This document shows positions 43,253-52,923 of a DNA stretch of 64,000 bases, in pieces. Numbering within the stretch: the stretch's first letter is position 1; each line of letters starts with the position of its first letter. A program made the translations under genes and the position numbers. Under the pieces are notes generated by a model that had not been told where the DNA came from, made no database searches, and worked only from the letters and a program-made list of their open reading frames with translations. The DNA comes from Dolomedes plantarius. Lineage: Eukaryota; Arthropoda; Arachnida; Araneae; Dolomedidae. The DNA lies in assembly GCA_907164885.2 (NCBI GenBank), contig OU015493.1:56327302-56391301 (forward strand), in the 5' to 3' direction.

Positions 43253-46200
43253 TCAGTTGTAAGCAATTATAAATAATGAAAATGTGGGTAGAAAGGAATA
43301 ATTATTAACAATACTGTAAGCACTTTTCCAAATTATGTATGGTGATCGCAGATAAAAAGTAGTCAACAATTTCCGCGGTTCTATGCGAATGTTTCATGAC
43401 AAGTGCCTCCGCACTAGAAGGAAAAAAAACCTTTTCGTACTACCGACAGATAAGCTAAAATATACAAACATGAAATGCAAAATAAGCTGCAGAATAACAA
43501 CCAAAGAGAAAACCCATAACGTAAATTAATTTGGCGCTGCGTGTTAGAGTAAATATGGTTTTTGCGGGTTTTTATTGTTATTTTCGCAATTTCATGTCTG
43601 GTTTTAGTTTGCATATGTATATATGTCAACACACAAGTACATAAATTTAAATGTTTGCTTGGGTGTATGTGTTATGTGTATTTTGCTTTAAGCTTTCATC
43701 GCTCCGATGCGCCTGTAAAAAGAATGTTAGGAGATTTAATAAATAGTTTTGAATATATTTATTAATAGCACTTTTCTCCACTTGGTACTTGTCACACGTT
43801 GCAATACGAAAGCAATCGGAGTAACTTCAATTTATCGCCTGAATGAACCATATCGCAAATACACCACAAGAAATAAATACATTTATGCACTGATCTCTGA
43901 CCAGATTTTTAGTATAAACCATAGTTTACAGCGCAGATTAAGGCTGTTGGACTAAACAAATAGTGCCTTAATATAGTACCATACACTGGTGTCACAAAAG
44001 CATTTGTGCGAAATTAAAAATCGAGAGAAATGAAATTTTCAATGATGTGTAGTAAGGAAATAAGTCGCTTGTTAAAGTGCGGATTTTGTTTTTCGTAGAG
44101 AGAAAAAAATATGTGTAAAAAGATTGTTCAAAGGTTCTAATAAAAAGGTGGTTTACCTCTTGCAGCCACGTGAGTCTCATATCATTTTTTCATGCTTTCT
44201 ACGAAGCTGCTCATAAGCTAAGTGGGGAACTCCTGCAGTTTTTTTTTTTTTTATCTCCGGTGTTGTCATTGGGAGGAACAGACGGGATGCGGTCCGTTTT
44301 TCTAACTCATCCCAAGCACGCCCAGTGGGATTCATATATTATGAAGACTGACAGTCATACATTCGTTGAATGTCTTCCCTTTGAAGAAAATCATAGACCA
44401 GCTAACATCGAAGATACACATTAACATCTATGAACACGAATTATAGGATTTGGATTGGTTTGGAGCGCTACGGTCAACTTTTTGCTACACGAGGGCTAAT
44501 TGGACCGGGACCTTCACTTTAAAGCCGATTCCGAACGGCTGCTAATAATCCTGTCAACAGTGGGACTCGAACTCACAAGATCTGAACACGAACTATAGGG
44601 ACAAGTGGTAGCTTGAAATATCCGAATATGAAGTTTCATTCTATAGTCTCTGCAGTTTTCACGAACAACAGTACAGTACGACAGTAACAGTAATGCGACA
44701 AGAATCAGCTTGCAACCCGAATCTGGAGTCATCAGAGGTGAGCACAATGACCGTCTCAGTGAAATTTCGCATTTCTCGACACCTCTGTAAACATGCATCC
44801 TGAGAACAAAGGTGAGCTTGACATAAACTCCTAGACGTCTGGTATACAGAATAGTTTCCTTATGCATCCTCTATAAACCGTTTGTCGAAGTGCAGTGGCC
44901 GCCATCAGCTCTCAAGATAGTAACCTTGAGAGCATCACCGCCTTTGATGTCGTTCAGTTATTGCCAGATACTGGTCCTGCTGATAGTAACACTTGAAAGA
45001 GATTGCACTGGTCTAACGTCTCAAGTGCACTGGAACCTTCTCAACAGTCTGGAGAGTACACGTTAATATTGTGTTACACTCATGGCACCGGACACTTGTA
45101 TCTTAGACTGACCTGATTCGAACCTTCCAATAACTCTACCCTTCAAGAAAATCAAGGCCAACTTGACATATCTCTGTTGTAAATAGTTCCTGCTTGACAA
45201 TGACAACTTTATTTTTCCCGGGTATTGCAAGTAACCGGAATAAGACACAGCAATATAGAGATTGTATTTATGGAGTACTGATAGGCTCATTTTGTTTCCA
45301 CGTATACCGTCATCTGATAAAATTTACTTGTGAGGAGGGATAGGTTTAGGTATGGGGATAATCTACACGCAAATATCTGTTGATCTGTATGCGTCGAATC
45401 ATTATTTTTTATGTTTTACAAATTACACTTAACTTTTTGAACACCTGCGTATATATAGCACACAAAGGAATTATTGGCTACCGGGTGCAAAATTGCTAAC
45501 GAGACATAGACAGAAAAATGTTTCACTTAAAAATATCGTCATCAATGGCCACTATAGGAGTAAATGAATCAGACAGACAGCATTTTTGAAAAGTAATATC
45601 TCTTTTACTATGACCTGTGTGGGGTTGAAAATAAAGAATAAAACAGAAAACATGAGAACAGGCAATAAACACCTCAAAGAGGAACGTAACAATGATAAGA
45701 CCCGCTTCTATGTTCTGAAAAGATAAGATCCCTCATACTATAATCTAAAAGAGATGATATGAATATTAGGGTGGAACGAAAAAAACTTTTTTTTAAATTT
45801 CAATATGCTCTAGTTTTCAAAAGTTGCCTTTTAACAAAATAAAGACGGAAATTAAATATTAGCGTAATTGGTGCATGTTTTCAGTTCGCGCAAGAAAGGC
45901 AAACTTTTGGTTTTTATTAAATTTTTGACAAATTTCGCAATTATTTTGAAACTGAATACACTTGTAGTACAAAAAAGTAGCAAAATATGTAATTTAAACA
46001 TTCCTTTTAGTCAGGAGACCTGATAAACTGATTATATAATACGTTTTACTTCATAAAAATAGTACACATAAAGGCACTTAAGGACGAGGCACTTAAAAGA
46101 CACTCGGACATCACGGTGGAACGAAAATTTTTTTTTTCTGAATTTCAATATGCTCTAGTTTCCAAAAGTTGTCTTTTAAAATTAAAATTAAGAATATAAA

Positions 46201-49200
46201 ATATTTTTGCTCTACTAAAATATTTTTAAGTGCCGCAAAGGGGTTTCAAAATAGATATTTTTATGAAAAAGTGATTATTTTTGTATTTTTTGTTAATTTC
46301 TCTTATAGTATATTAAAATAATGTATATTTTCTGTAAATAAAATATTCAAAATATGATATTTTGACAGAAAACTTGCATATTCTAAGTATTTCTAATATT
46401 TAGATGCCATAACAGAACAACTGATTTTGTGGAATTTCGCGATTTTCATCATATTGATTTTACAGTAGCATATTCTTATAATACACATTGGAATAAAAGA
46501 AAAACAATTTTTAATTGACGGACCTTAGTTAAAATAAACAAATCACACTTATTTTGAAAAATATTAATGTAATGTCTATAAAGGCAAAACGTTATTTTGA
46601 AAAAAATATTCATGCTTTTCAAAAGTCCATAGTAATTACACATGGTTTCCATTACATATTTCACTGACACATTGAACTGTTTTATTGTTTCAAATTTTGG
46701 CATTATCTTTTGAGAATGTATTTTTGTGTTTATCAATGCATCTCTTGCAGAAGTACCATGAACGGACAAGGATGGCCCTGTAACTAATTTAACAATCCTT
46801 TCTACTATTTGTGTGTGACATGGAATGTTGTTGAAGTCAATAATTTGTTTCTCGTGATCAGATTCATTTGCTTCCTTTATAAACTGTTTTAGTTTGTCAT
46901 CAGAAACATGCCACGTCATAGGAGGTTCTGTTACTTTAACATCATTCCATTCAATCATATCAATATAATCCTTGACATCAAAGTTTATACGTGGAACGAA
47001 ATTCTTTCTGATGCCTCCTTCATTTTCCGCCCTTGCTTTTAGAATCCGGCGTAATCCAAGCTCTCTTACATGACTGCGATCGTCAAATATCATACAAAGG
47101 AGGAGATTTTCAGAAGCGGCAAAGTATGCATTTCTTTGAATGACAGGGTCAATTACATTTTTAACAGTCTGAATGAGGTAACATGAATATCTTACAAGTT
47201 TCCACAAGTGCTTCGATCCATGGATACAAGATGGTTTCAGCTTTATGTTAAACCAAATTGGTGCATAAACTTTCAAAACGTACTCAGTCAGTATTCGGAG
47301 ATTTTTTGAAGGACATTCTATTCCCATATACAAGCGAAGTATTCGGTTTGCTAATGTAAGCCATCGTGAATGACAAAATTTTCCTGGTTTTCTCATGGAC
47401 AAATCAGAAGAGCACTTTCCAACAGAGATTGCATTACACATTTCTAACAAATATTTTGGGTCCACACTTAAATCATCCTTAATTTCTAGTATTGGAATGT
47501 TATTTTCAATAGGTGAAAATTCAATCACTGGAAGTTCATAGCAGTTTTCTAGTTGTTTACCTATTTCTCCTCCAAATTCATTTGGACCTTTAGTTTTTCT
47601 ATCTAGGAAACAAAATAGGTGACGTAGGGGCAGTTCATTTAAATTATTGACTTCAACAACATTCCATGTCACACACAAGTAGTAGAAAGGATTGTTAAAT
47701 TAGTTACCGGGTCATCCTTGTTCGTTCGTGGTACTTCTGCAAGAGATGCATTGATAAAAACAAAAATACATTTTCAAAAGATAATGCCAAAATTTGAAAC
47801 AATAAAACAATTCAATGTGTCAGTGAAATAAGTAATGGAAACCATGTGTGATTACTATGGACTTTTGAAAAGCATGAATATTTTTTTCAAAATAACGTTT
47901 TGCCTTTATAGACATTACATTAATATTTTTCAAAATAAATGTGATTTGTTTATTTTAACTAAGGTCCGTCAATTAAAAATTGTTTTTCTTTTATTCCAAT
48001 GTGTATTATAAGAATATGCTACTGTAAAATTAATATGATGAAAATCGCGAAATTCCACAAAATCAGTTGTTCTGTTATGGCATCTAAAAATTAGAAATAC
48101 TTAGAATATGCAAGTTTTCTGTCAAAATATCATATTTTGAATATTTTATTTACAGAAAATATACACTATTTTAATATACCGTAAAAGAAATTAACAAAAA
48201 ATACAAATATAATCACTTTTTCATAAAAATATCCATTTTGAAACCCCTTTGCGGTACTTGAAAATATTTTAGTAGAGCAAAAAGATTTTATATTCTCAAT
48301 TTTAATTTTAAAAGACAACTTTTAGAAACTAGAGCATATTGAAATTCAGAAAAAAAAATTTTTCGTTCCATCGTGATGTCCGAGTGTCTTTTAAGTGCCT
48401 CGTCCTTAAGTGCCTTTATGTGTACTATTTTTATGAAGTAAAACGTATTATATAATCAGTTTAGCAGGTCTCCTGACTAAAAGGAATGTTTAAATTACAT
48501 ATTTTGCTACTTTTTTGTACTACAAGTGTATTCAGTTTCAAAATAATTGCGAAATTTGTCAAAAATTTAATAAAAACCAAAAGTTTGCTTTCCTTGCGCG
48601 AACTGAAAACATGCACCAATTACGCTAATATTTAATTTCCGTCTTTATTTTGTTAAAAGGCAACTTTTGAAAACTAGAGCATATTGAAATTCAAAAAAAA
48701 AAAGTTTTTTTCGTTCAACCCTAATGAATATCCCCGTATCTATAATCCAAAATAACAATCCAATAAAATTTTTTTCAAATAAGCTTTTATCTAAAATTTT
48801 TTTTAAATAAACGATATTCGTATTTTAAGAGAGTCTTAAACCCCTGGGGGCCTAACCTCATCGAGTTTTTTTCAGATGTCTTGTCTACGCTACAGGGCGC
48901 GGCTAGATCTGCGTGTATGAAACGACACAAATGGTCAGAAAAACGTACCGCGTCGGCCAGGAAGTAAAAAGAGGCGATGAATTCCAGGAACGTCGCCAGG
49001 CTCACCGCGGTCAGGTACGGCAGGAACAAAAGACGGTTTTCCTGGAAGCAAGAAAATGACTCTTATCCCATGTGTCATGCTGAAGTTTCAGAAGACACAT
49101 GGGATAGCTGAAGTACATTCGAAATAAATTACTATCGCAGAATAAAATATCGTTTCCTGAAATCTCGCACTGTGGGATAATTTTTAAAGAGGATGGATAT

Positions 49201-51157
49201 TGTTTATGTTGTGCGTTTTTTGAGTTTCTTTTCCTTCCTTACTTAAAAAAAAGAGAAAAAGGAAAAGATGAAATTAACGATAAAAACCTTCGCAAAACTT
49301 CCCAGTTCGTTAACTTAACAGAATTTTCAGCCCTGAATAATTCAATTTCGCCAAATGAAAGTGGTTGCCAAATTTATCGCCGTACCATGTAAATTTATTA
49401 ATTTAATCTCGTACAAAATACTTTTTAAAGTGAAGAAAGGTATTTTAATATCGTGACAAGAGGTGTTTTATAAAAAGAAAAAAACAGGTGCTTATCAAAA
49501 TATATATCGATTTCAAGTACCATAACTATCTTTTGTAGGTCCATGTGTAGGGTTCAAGTTCTGGGCTCCTTAATTTTAAGGAAGAAAAATAAAAAATGAA
49601 AAAATTACAGTATAACAGCTGTTTAATAATATGGTAAGATTTTAAAAAGAAGTAATTTACATTACTTCTTTTTAAAATTCTTTATTTTACGGTTTTGTAT
49701 CGTAAATTCTGAAGGTAAAAGTCACTATCTTAAAAATGTGGTTTTTCACTGTTAATACTGTGGGCATTGACAAGTAGCGAAGTTAGAACTTATTTCTATG
49801 TGATACTTTAGCGGAAAACAGCCAAATTTCTAAATGACATTTAATTTTTGAACCCTCGAATTTCCCCCCCCCCCCCAGCTATTCCCAATAGAGACTGCTC
49901 TACTGTATTCCACCACACTCATTGTGTTTAATCAATCTATCCCATGGCATATTATCATGTTGCTATCTTCATTTTCAAGTAAATACAATATTTTGGCCCG
50001 AGTTATATGAATCTACATTAAGATCTGAAGATTACAGAAGTTACAAACTCGATTACTTTTCTTTCCTGTTATACCGTAGATTTAACGGTTAAGAGTTGAC
50101 AACCTAACTGCCCGAAATTTACCGTAAAATTCATGCATTTTTCCTACGGTGTATTCCTAAAGCAAATTCAGATAACAAAATATCCTCAAAGACGTAATTA
50201 GTTGTGCTTAAGCAGTAAGAATGGGGCGAAGTATCCTAATTTTAACACGGGACAGAACACAATCAGTTTTCCTCGCAGACCATACGACTGAATGTTCGAA
50301 ACGAATTTTTTGAGAGCTGAAGAAATGTTCAACAAGGTCCAACTAATATATCGAGATATTTACAGGACCTAAAAAATGTGCCAGCTTTGTGAAGAGTGCA
50401 AATCATTATATCTGTACTCAGGTGGCAAAGTGTTATAACAAACTTTTCTTTTAAAAGAATTGAGTTTTTCCCATTCCGGATTCTCGTTCGCCGATATATT
50501 CTATTTACTGTAACTACTGTAAGTAATTGCCAATTATTTTTCTGAAACATTGGCACCACCTCTGCTCATGTAAAACAGATTACTGATTTTTCATGACATA
50601 TTGAATCTTAGAATTGCTGTCACGTAAATTTCTTCTAACATTTTGCCATCCGAGCACAGATATGATTCCATCACCCAAAGACGGGAGGAAGTAATCGCAA
50701 TGCGAAACGACTACCTCGATCATCCGAGAAGAGGTTCCGAAGAGGGTGGCGCTTACCGTCAGGAGTCCGAAAATGAGCACCACGGAGGAAACGACGCAAA
50801 GGAGGGAGATCAGGAGGAGGAGGAGGTTCAGCGCCAGGAGCTCTGAAAACAACAACAACAAAAGTGTGACGTGTATACGTTTATATATAATCAAGTCTAA
50901 ACACACATATAAACATTGGGAATGTGAGATCCTCCCGTGCACCACTGTCACGTTAGAATATGCGTCTTTTGAGAATATAACAAACGATATATGCAACAAG
51001 GTTACAAGGACAACAAACAACCGTATCTAACATCTTTTGTAATAAGAGTTTCAATGTAGAAAGCTATCGAGACAGCTCTCACCCACTCACCTGTGGAAGC
51101 GTTCGCCGCAGGCTCGGCGTGGTAGACTGACGTGAGCATGAGCACCATGTAGACGGT
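38008..51157 (-). CDS. Four-pass membrane protein, DUF4728/LAPTM-like, six exons, 5' end missing
   Basis: Exons on the minus strand: 51157-51091, 50842-50757, 49041-48949, 41510-41451, 41333-41259, 38202-38008. Each is bounded by AG and GT; phases agree at every join (67 bp ends in phase 1, the next begins with two bases; all later joins are phase 0), giving one frame of about 191 codons. Topology: end of a first membrane helix ([12 protein letters not shown]), a loop with an N-glycosylation site (NAST), helix 2 ([20 protein letters not shown]...), helix 3 ([18 protein letters not shown]...), a short loop (SNPKLGG), helix 4 ending [12 protein letters not shown], then a cytoplasmic-type Ser/Glu-rich tail. 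The four-helix plan and the CVASQYQ ending resemble arthropod DUF4728 proteins, related in layout to lysosomal LAPTM4; this is from memory. Function unknown. The start codon and first helix are not found between 51158 and 64000. Introns are large and full of mobile elements. Confidence 0.85.
38615..38953 (+). repeat. Repeat A, copy c (uninterrupted)
   Basis: The cleanest copy, about 340 bp: TTAACGTAGGATTACGTTCC, GTCCTCGCGAGTTATAATTT, a (TA/CA)-rich middle, GTAATCCTACATTAA, tail TTTCGTTAGAAGAGACTACC. It lies in the last intron of the tetraspan gene. Confidence 0.88.
38954..41258 (-). other. Intron DNA of the tetraspan gene
   Basis: AT-rich. About 40120-40360 is less AT-rich and contains a short frame reading [20 protein letters not shown] that may be a decayed coding piece; no family recognised. 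Nothing else seen. Confidence 0.45.
41259..41333 (-). CDS. Tetraspan gene exon, end of helix 4
   Basis: 75 bp, 25 codons, acceptor CCTCTGCAG, donor GTTAGT. Encodes [19 protein letters not shown] and a short hydrophilic stretch. Confidence 0.88.
41451..41510 (-). CDS. Tetraspan gene exon, loop and start of helix 4
   Basis: 60 bp, 20 codons, acceptor TTTCTCTAG, donor GTAAGT. Encodes [20 protein letters not shown]. Confidence 0.88.
41605..41657. repeat. (CA)n(TA)n microsatellite
   Basis: CA repeats passing into TA repeats, directly beside the pogo-type MITE. Confidence 0.9.
41658..41725. mobile_element. Tiny pogo-type MITE
   Basis: 68 bp, CAGTGAAACTTCTATAAACG to CGTAGAGAAGTTCACTG, bordered by simple repeats. 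Confidence 0.75.
41735..41885. repeat. Long (TA)n / (TAGA)n microsatellite
   Basis: About 150 bp of TA with TAGA interruptions. Confidence 0.95.
41890..41940 (-). repeat. tRNA-like SINE fragment
   Basis: On the minus strand CAACTGGTAGCCTACTGG (A-box-like) and GGGTCCCGGGTTCCAGCC (B-box-like). Truncated, no complete cloverleaf, so probably a SINE head. Confidence 0.45.
41941..42600. other. Intron DNA with a low-repeat block at 42180-42420
   Basis: 42180-42420 lacks repeats and has balanced composition; possible regulatory DNA but unsupported. 42470-42600 is TA, TTTA and TG simple sequence. Confidence 0.3.
42622..42792 (+). repeat. tRNA-derived SINE (family 1, copy 3), 5' truncated
   Basis: Starts near the B box (GGGTTCAAACTCCG) and continues with the family body (ATAGGGTGCTCCCATAATAAA, AGTAGCCAG) as in the complement of 7478-7718. 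Its 3' part has TCCTCCGCATTAGA and an (AAAT)n tail. Confidence 0.75.
42851..43183. mobile_element. Pogo/Tigger-type MITE
   Basis: CAGTCGAATCCCGTTATAGC to GCTATAACGGGGTTCGATTG. Internal GGATAAAGCGAACAAAA repeats near both ends. (TA)n on both sides (42811-42850, 43188-43243). Confidence 0.88.
43244..44164. other. Intron DNA; fragment of a SINE 3' part at about 43370-43430
   Basis: GACAAGTGCCTCCGCACTAG with an A-rich tail resembles the end of family 1 SINEs. No other feature. Confidence 0.4.
44165..45300 (-). pseudogene. Degenerate Tc1-like transposase, split by a SINE
   Basis: Minus strand. About 45170-45110 encodes [17 protein letters not shown], close to the start of the transposase at 61981. 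About 44760-44690 encodes [20 protein letters not shown], the region of the first catalytic Asp, then [11 protein letters not shown]. About 44340-44270 encodes [17 protein letters not shown], equivalent to NPIEHVWDEL; the catalytic Glu is replaced by Gly in this copy. A SINE (44448-44583) separates the last two blocks. Multiple frameshifts and stops. Dead element in the intron of the tetraspan gene. Confidence 0.82.
44448..44583 (-). repeat. tRNA-derived SINE (family 2, copy 1), 5' truncated, with target duplication
   Basis: Minus strand: GTTCAGATC, B box AGTTCGAGTCCCAC, AGCCGTTCGGAATCGGCTTT, AATTAGCCCTCGTGTAGCAA, tail of CCAAACC-like units. Flanked by a 16-bp duplication GAACACGAATTATAGG / GAACACGAACTATAGG (44432-44447, 44584-44599). 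The full copy is at 57339-57521. Confidence 0.9.
45767..48723. mobile_element. Foldback transposon with about 1.08-kb inverted arms
   Basis: Starts TAGGGTGGAACG and ends CGTTCAACCCTA. Flanked by an exact 8-bp duplication ATGAATAT (45759-45766, 48724-48731). The left arm (45767 to about 46846) is matched in reverse by about 47640-48723 with scattered changes. The unique centre (about 795 bp) holds most of the 400-codon frame. The 8-bp duplication limits the choice to hAT-, P-, Merlin- or similar elements, but the TAGGGTG ends fit none that I know well. Confidence 0.88.
46476..47678 (-). CDS. Putative transposase-like protein of an unplaced repetitive family
   Basis: 400 codons, minus strand. 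The first dozen residues ([13 protein letters not shown]) come from the inverted arm read backwards and are probably not native; the homologous part starts at [20 protein letters not shown]. Recognisable blocks: [20 protein letters not shown], then [16 protein letters not shown], the [17 protein letters not shown] region, [30 protein letters not shown] and [21 protein letters not shown] recall this arrangement from many uncharacterised repetitive arthropod proteins, but cannot name the superfamily. No DDE or DDD triad can be assigned with confidence; several conserved-looking acidic residues exist. The last 60 residues are Phe/Ile-rich and may be 3' untranslated sequence read through. The N-terminal half of a full protein is absent, replaced by the duplicated arm, so the copy is probably not autonomous. 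Confidence 0.6.
   Translation of the reverse strand: MCVTWNVVEVNNLNELPLRHLFCFLDRKTKGPNEFGGEIGKQLENCYELPVIEFSPIENNIPILEIKDDLSVDPKYLLEMCNAISVGKCSSDLSMRKPGKFCHSRWLTLANRILRLYMGIECPSKNLRILTEYVLKVYAPIWFNIKLKPSCIHGSKHLWKLVRYSCYLIQTVKNVIDPVIQRNAYFAASENLLLCMIFDDRSHVRELGLRRILKARAENEGGIRKNFVPRINFDVKDYIDMIEWNDVKVTEPPMTWHVSDDKLKQFIKEANESDHEKQIIDFNNIPCHTQIVERIVKLVTGPSLSVHGTSARDALINTKIHSQKIMPKFETIKQFNVSVKYVMETMCNYYGLLKSMNIFFKITFCLYRHYINIFQNKCDLFILTKVRQLKIVFLLFQCVL
48949..49041 (-). CDS. Tetraspan gene exon, helix 3
   Basis: 93 bp, 31 codons, acceptor TTGCTTCCAG, donor GTACGT. Encodes [20 protein letters not shown] and the rest of the third helix, ending LADA. Confidence 0.88.
49042..50756 (-). other. Intron DNA of the tetraspan gene
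   Basis: No coding exon recognised. It contains a perfect 21-bp-arm hairpin at 49636-49681 (AAGATTTTAAAAAGAAGTAA and its complement) and a C run at 49865-49878. Confidence 0.5.
50757..50842 (-). CDS. Tetraspan gene exon, helix 2
   Basis: 86 bp, acceptor GTTTTCAG, donor GTAAGC, starts with two bases completing a Glu codon. Encodes a very Leu-rich helix ([17 protein letters not shown]). Confidence 0.88.
51091..51157 (-). CDS. Tetraspan gene exon, end of helix 1 and first loop
   Basis: 67 bp, acceptor CTCCTTTTCAG, donor GTGAGT. Encodes [20 protein letters not shown] with an NAST glycosylation site. It begins inside a helix, so at least one more exon lies upstream. Confidence 0.87.
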
Positions 51158-51460
51158 CTGAAAAGGAGAGGACATCAGAACACCACGTCGAACACACACA
51201 AAAACTCTTGCTGGATGCATTGCGGGGTACTTTATGGAATAAAGTCTCGTAGATTTTTGCTCTTGCCACGACTGTGAGATACCTGATGGCGATTTTGGCA
51301 ATGAAATAAATTTCTGGTATCTGCCCATCCTTAGGGTATTTCGTGCAACTTCTTTCAAAGGAGAGTTTACTAATGCGATCATTGTGAATTTATTCAAAAG
51401 TATTGCAGCGCAGAATGATACTTTTGATGGGTTACGGGAAGATAAAATGTATTTAATTTG

Positions 51461-51482
51461 ACATATATATATAAATAAATAA

Positions 51483-51542
<60 letters not shown>
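51461..51542. repeat. (AAAT)n(TA)n microsatellite
   Basis: Simple sequence. Confidence 0.95.
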
Positions 51543-51548
<6 letters not shown>

Positions 51549-51705
51549 CAAAGATATGATAGTGACCAAACAATAGTTAAAAGGCTGAAAAGCCAATACT
51601 AAAATTTAAATTTAAATTAACATAATACATTATTAGTATAAGACATTAAAACAAATTACTTTCAAGTAAGGCGCTGAATGCTACACGCTTATTGAAAGAA
51701 AATAA

Positions 51706-52157
51706 ATAAGACAAAGTTGAAAGTGAAAAACCAGTATCCTATAACACAGGTATCCACAGGTAACACCAGTATCCTATGACCAGTCCTATAACACAGTCTC
51801 CATAGTAAGTCTGCTTCTATGTTTCCATTTGCTCCATAGTTGCAAGTTTTGTGACGTCAGTCTTCTTGCGGTTTCCTATTCTTAACTTCCACTCTGTCTA
51901 GAGCCAGGCTTGGAGTTCTTTGATTTAGTAACTATATATTCAATTCTTCTGTTTCTAATGGATTGTACGGTGTCTTAGTAATGTTTATTGTTGAGATCAT
52001 ACTAATCAGAAACAATCCATTGGTTTTTAGACAGTATCGGCACCGGTGATGAAGAGATGCTGTCTAAAAACCTATTTAATACTTATCTTTTCATGTTTTT
52101 AGTTCCTGGCTGCAAGTAGTTTTAGAGCTTATACTGGTTTTTCACTTTCAACTTTGT

Positions 52158-52162
<5 letters not shown>
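51706..52162. mobile_element. MITE-like element with 30-bp inverted ends
   Basis: ATAAGACAAAGTTGAAAGTG ... and its reverse complement at 52129-52162, with both ends next to TA-rich sequence. Family not assigned. A second inner inverted pair is formed by ACAGTATCGGCACC / GTCTAAAAACC stretches around 52020-52080. Confidence 0.6.

Positions 52163-52239
<77 letters not shown>
52163..52239. repeat. (TA)n(TG)n microsatellite
   Basis: Directly abuts the 5' LTR of the second gypsy element, which hides any target duplication. Confidence 0.95.
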
Positions 52240-52242
<3 letters not shown>

Positions 52243-52663
52243 AGAGTGAGCTACATTTTCCCCTCCTCATTATGCATAATCTTTTCACCCGTGACGTCAT
52301 GCTGATGGGAAGCTTTCGCTCCATTTAAGACTGAGCTTTATTCGTGACGAGACAGAAGAAGAAGCGTCGGCTAGAAGAAGAAGTGGGAAGCAGGGGCGGC
52401 GGAACGAAGGTAGATCGTGAGCAGAGCGAGTCGAATGGCCAGAGCCAGCAGACTCAGTGCAGAACAAGTGCTACTAGGACATACTTAAGTGTAATGTAAG
52501 GTGCAGGTTTAAACGACGGGTTTTACTGTTTTAAAGAGAGCAAGCTTCCATACGTAATGCTATATTGATCTATTTTTAAATGTGTACATGTGTCGTCCAA
52601 GCGTTTTAAATAAATGTTGTGGTTTTATATTATCCTGTTCAGTCAGCTGATTCCTGACCTACA
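52240..52663 (+). repeat. 5' LTR of the second gypsy element
   Basis: 424 bp. It has TTTAAATAAATGTTGTGG near its end, with an AATAAA polyadenylation signal, and GC-richer purine repeats (GAAGAAGAAGCG) in the middle. Confidence 0.93.
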
Positions 52664-52770
52664 ATTATATCAGAAGCGGGATCGACTTGAAGCCCTACAG
52701 TTATATTAGAAGCCGGATGGATTTGTAGTTCCACAATTATATTAGAAACGAGATAGATTTGTAGTCTTGC
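52661..52770 (+). promoter_or_regulatory. Three tandem 36-bp units at the primer-binding position
   Basis: Units begin ACAATTATATCAGAAGCGGG, ACAGTTATATTAGAAGCCGG and ACAATTATATTAGAAACGAG, each about 36 bp. The first lies immediately after the LTR, where the tRNA primer should pair (TATCAGAAGCGGGAT resembles known primer sites). The other two are diverged copies. Confidence 0.8.
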
Positions 52771-52923
52771 AATTGCTTTGAAGTGTTTAAATGCGTTCGA
52801 AGAAGTTGAATGAAGATTGATTTTTCAGCGTTGTGTTCCATAGGATTATTGTGCTCCCGAATTTGCTGATTTTAAACGTGAGTAACTCTGTTTTATTAAT
52901 TAATTTTTACTTGTGATTTTAAG

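Noticed and set aside
44170..44424. 84-codon plus-strand frame, first taken for a gene fragment
   Set aside because: The minus strand here encodes the C-terminal Tc1 block [13 protein letters not shown], so the plus frame is a shadow.
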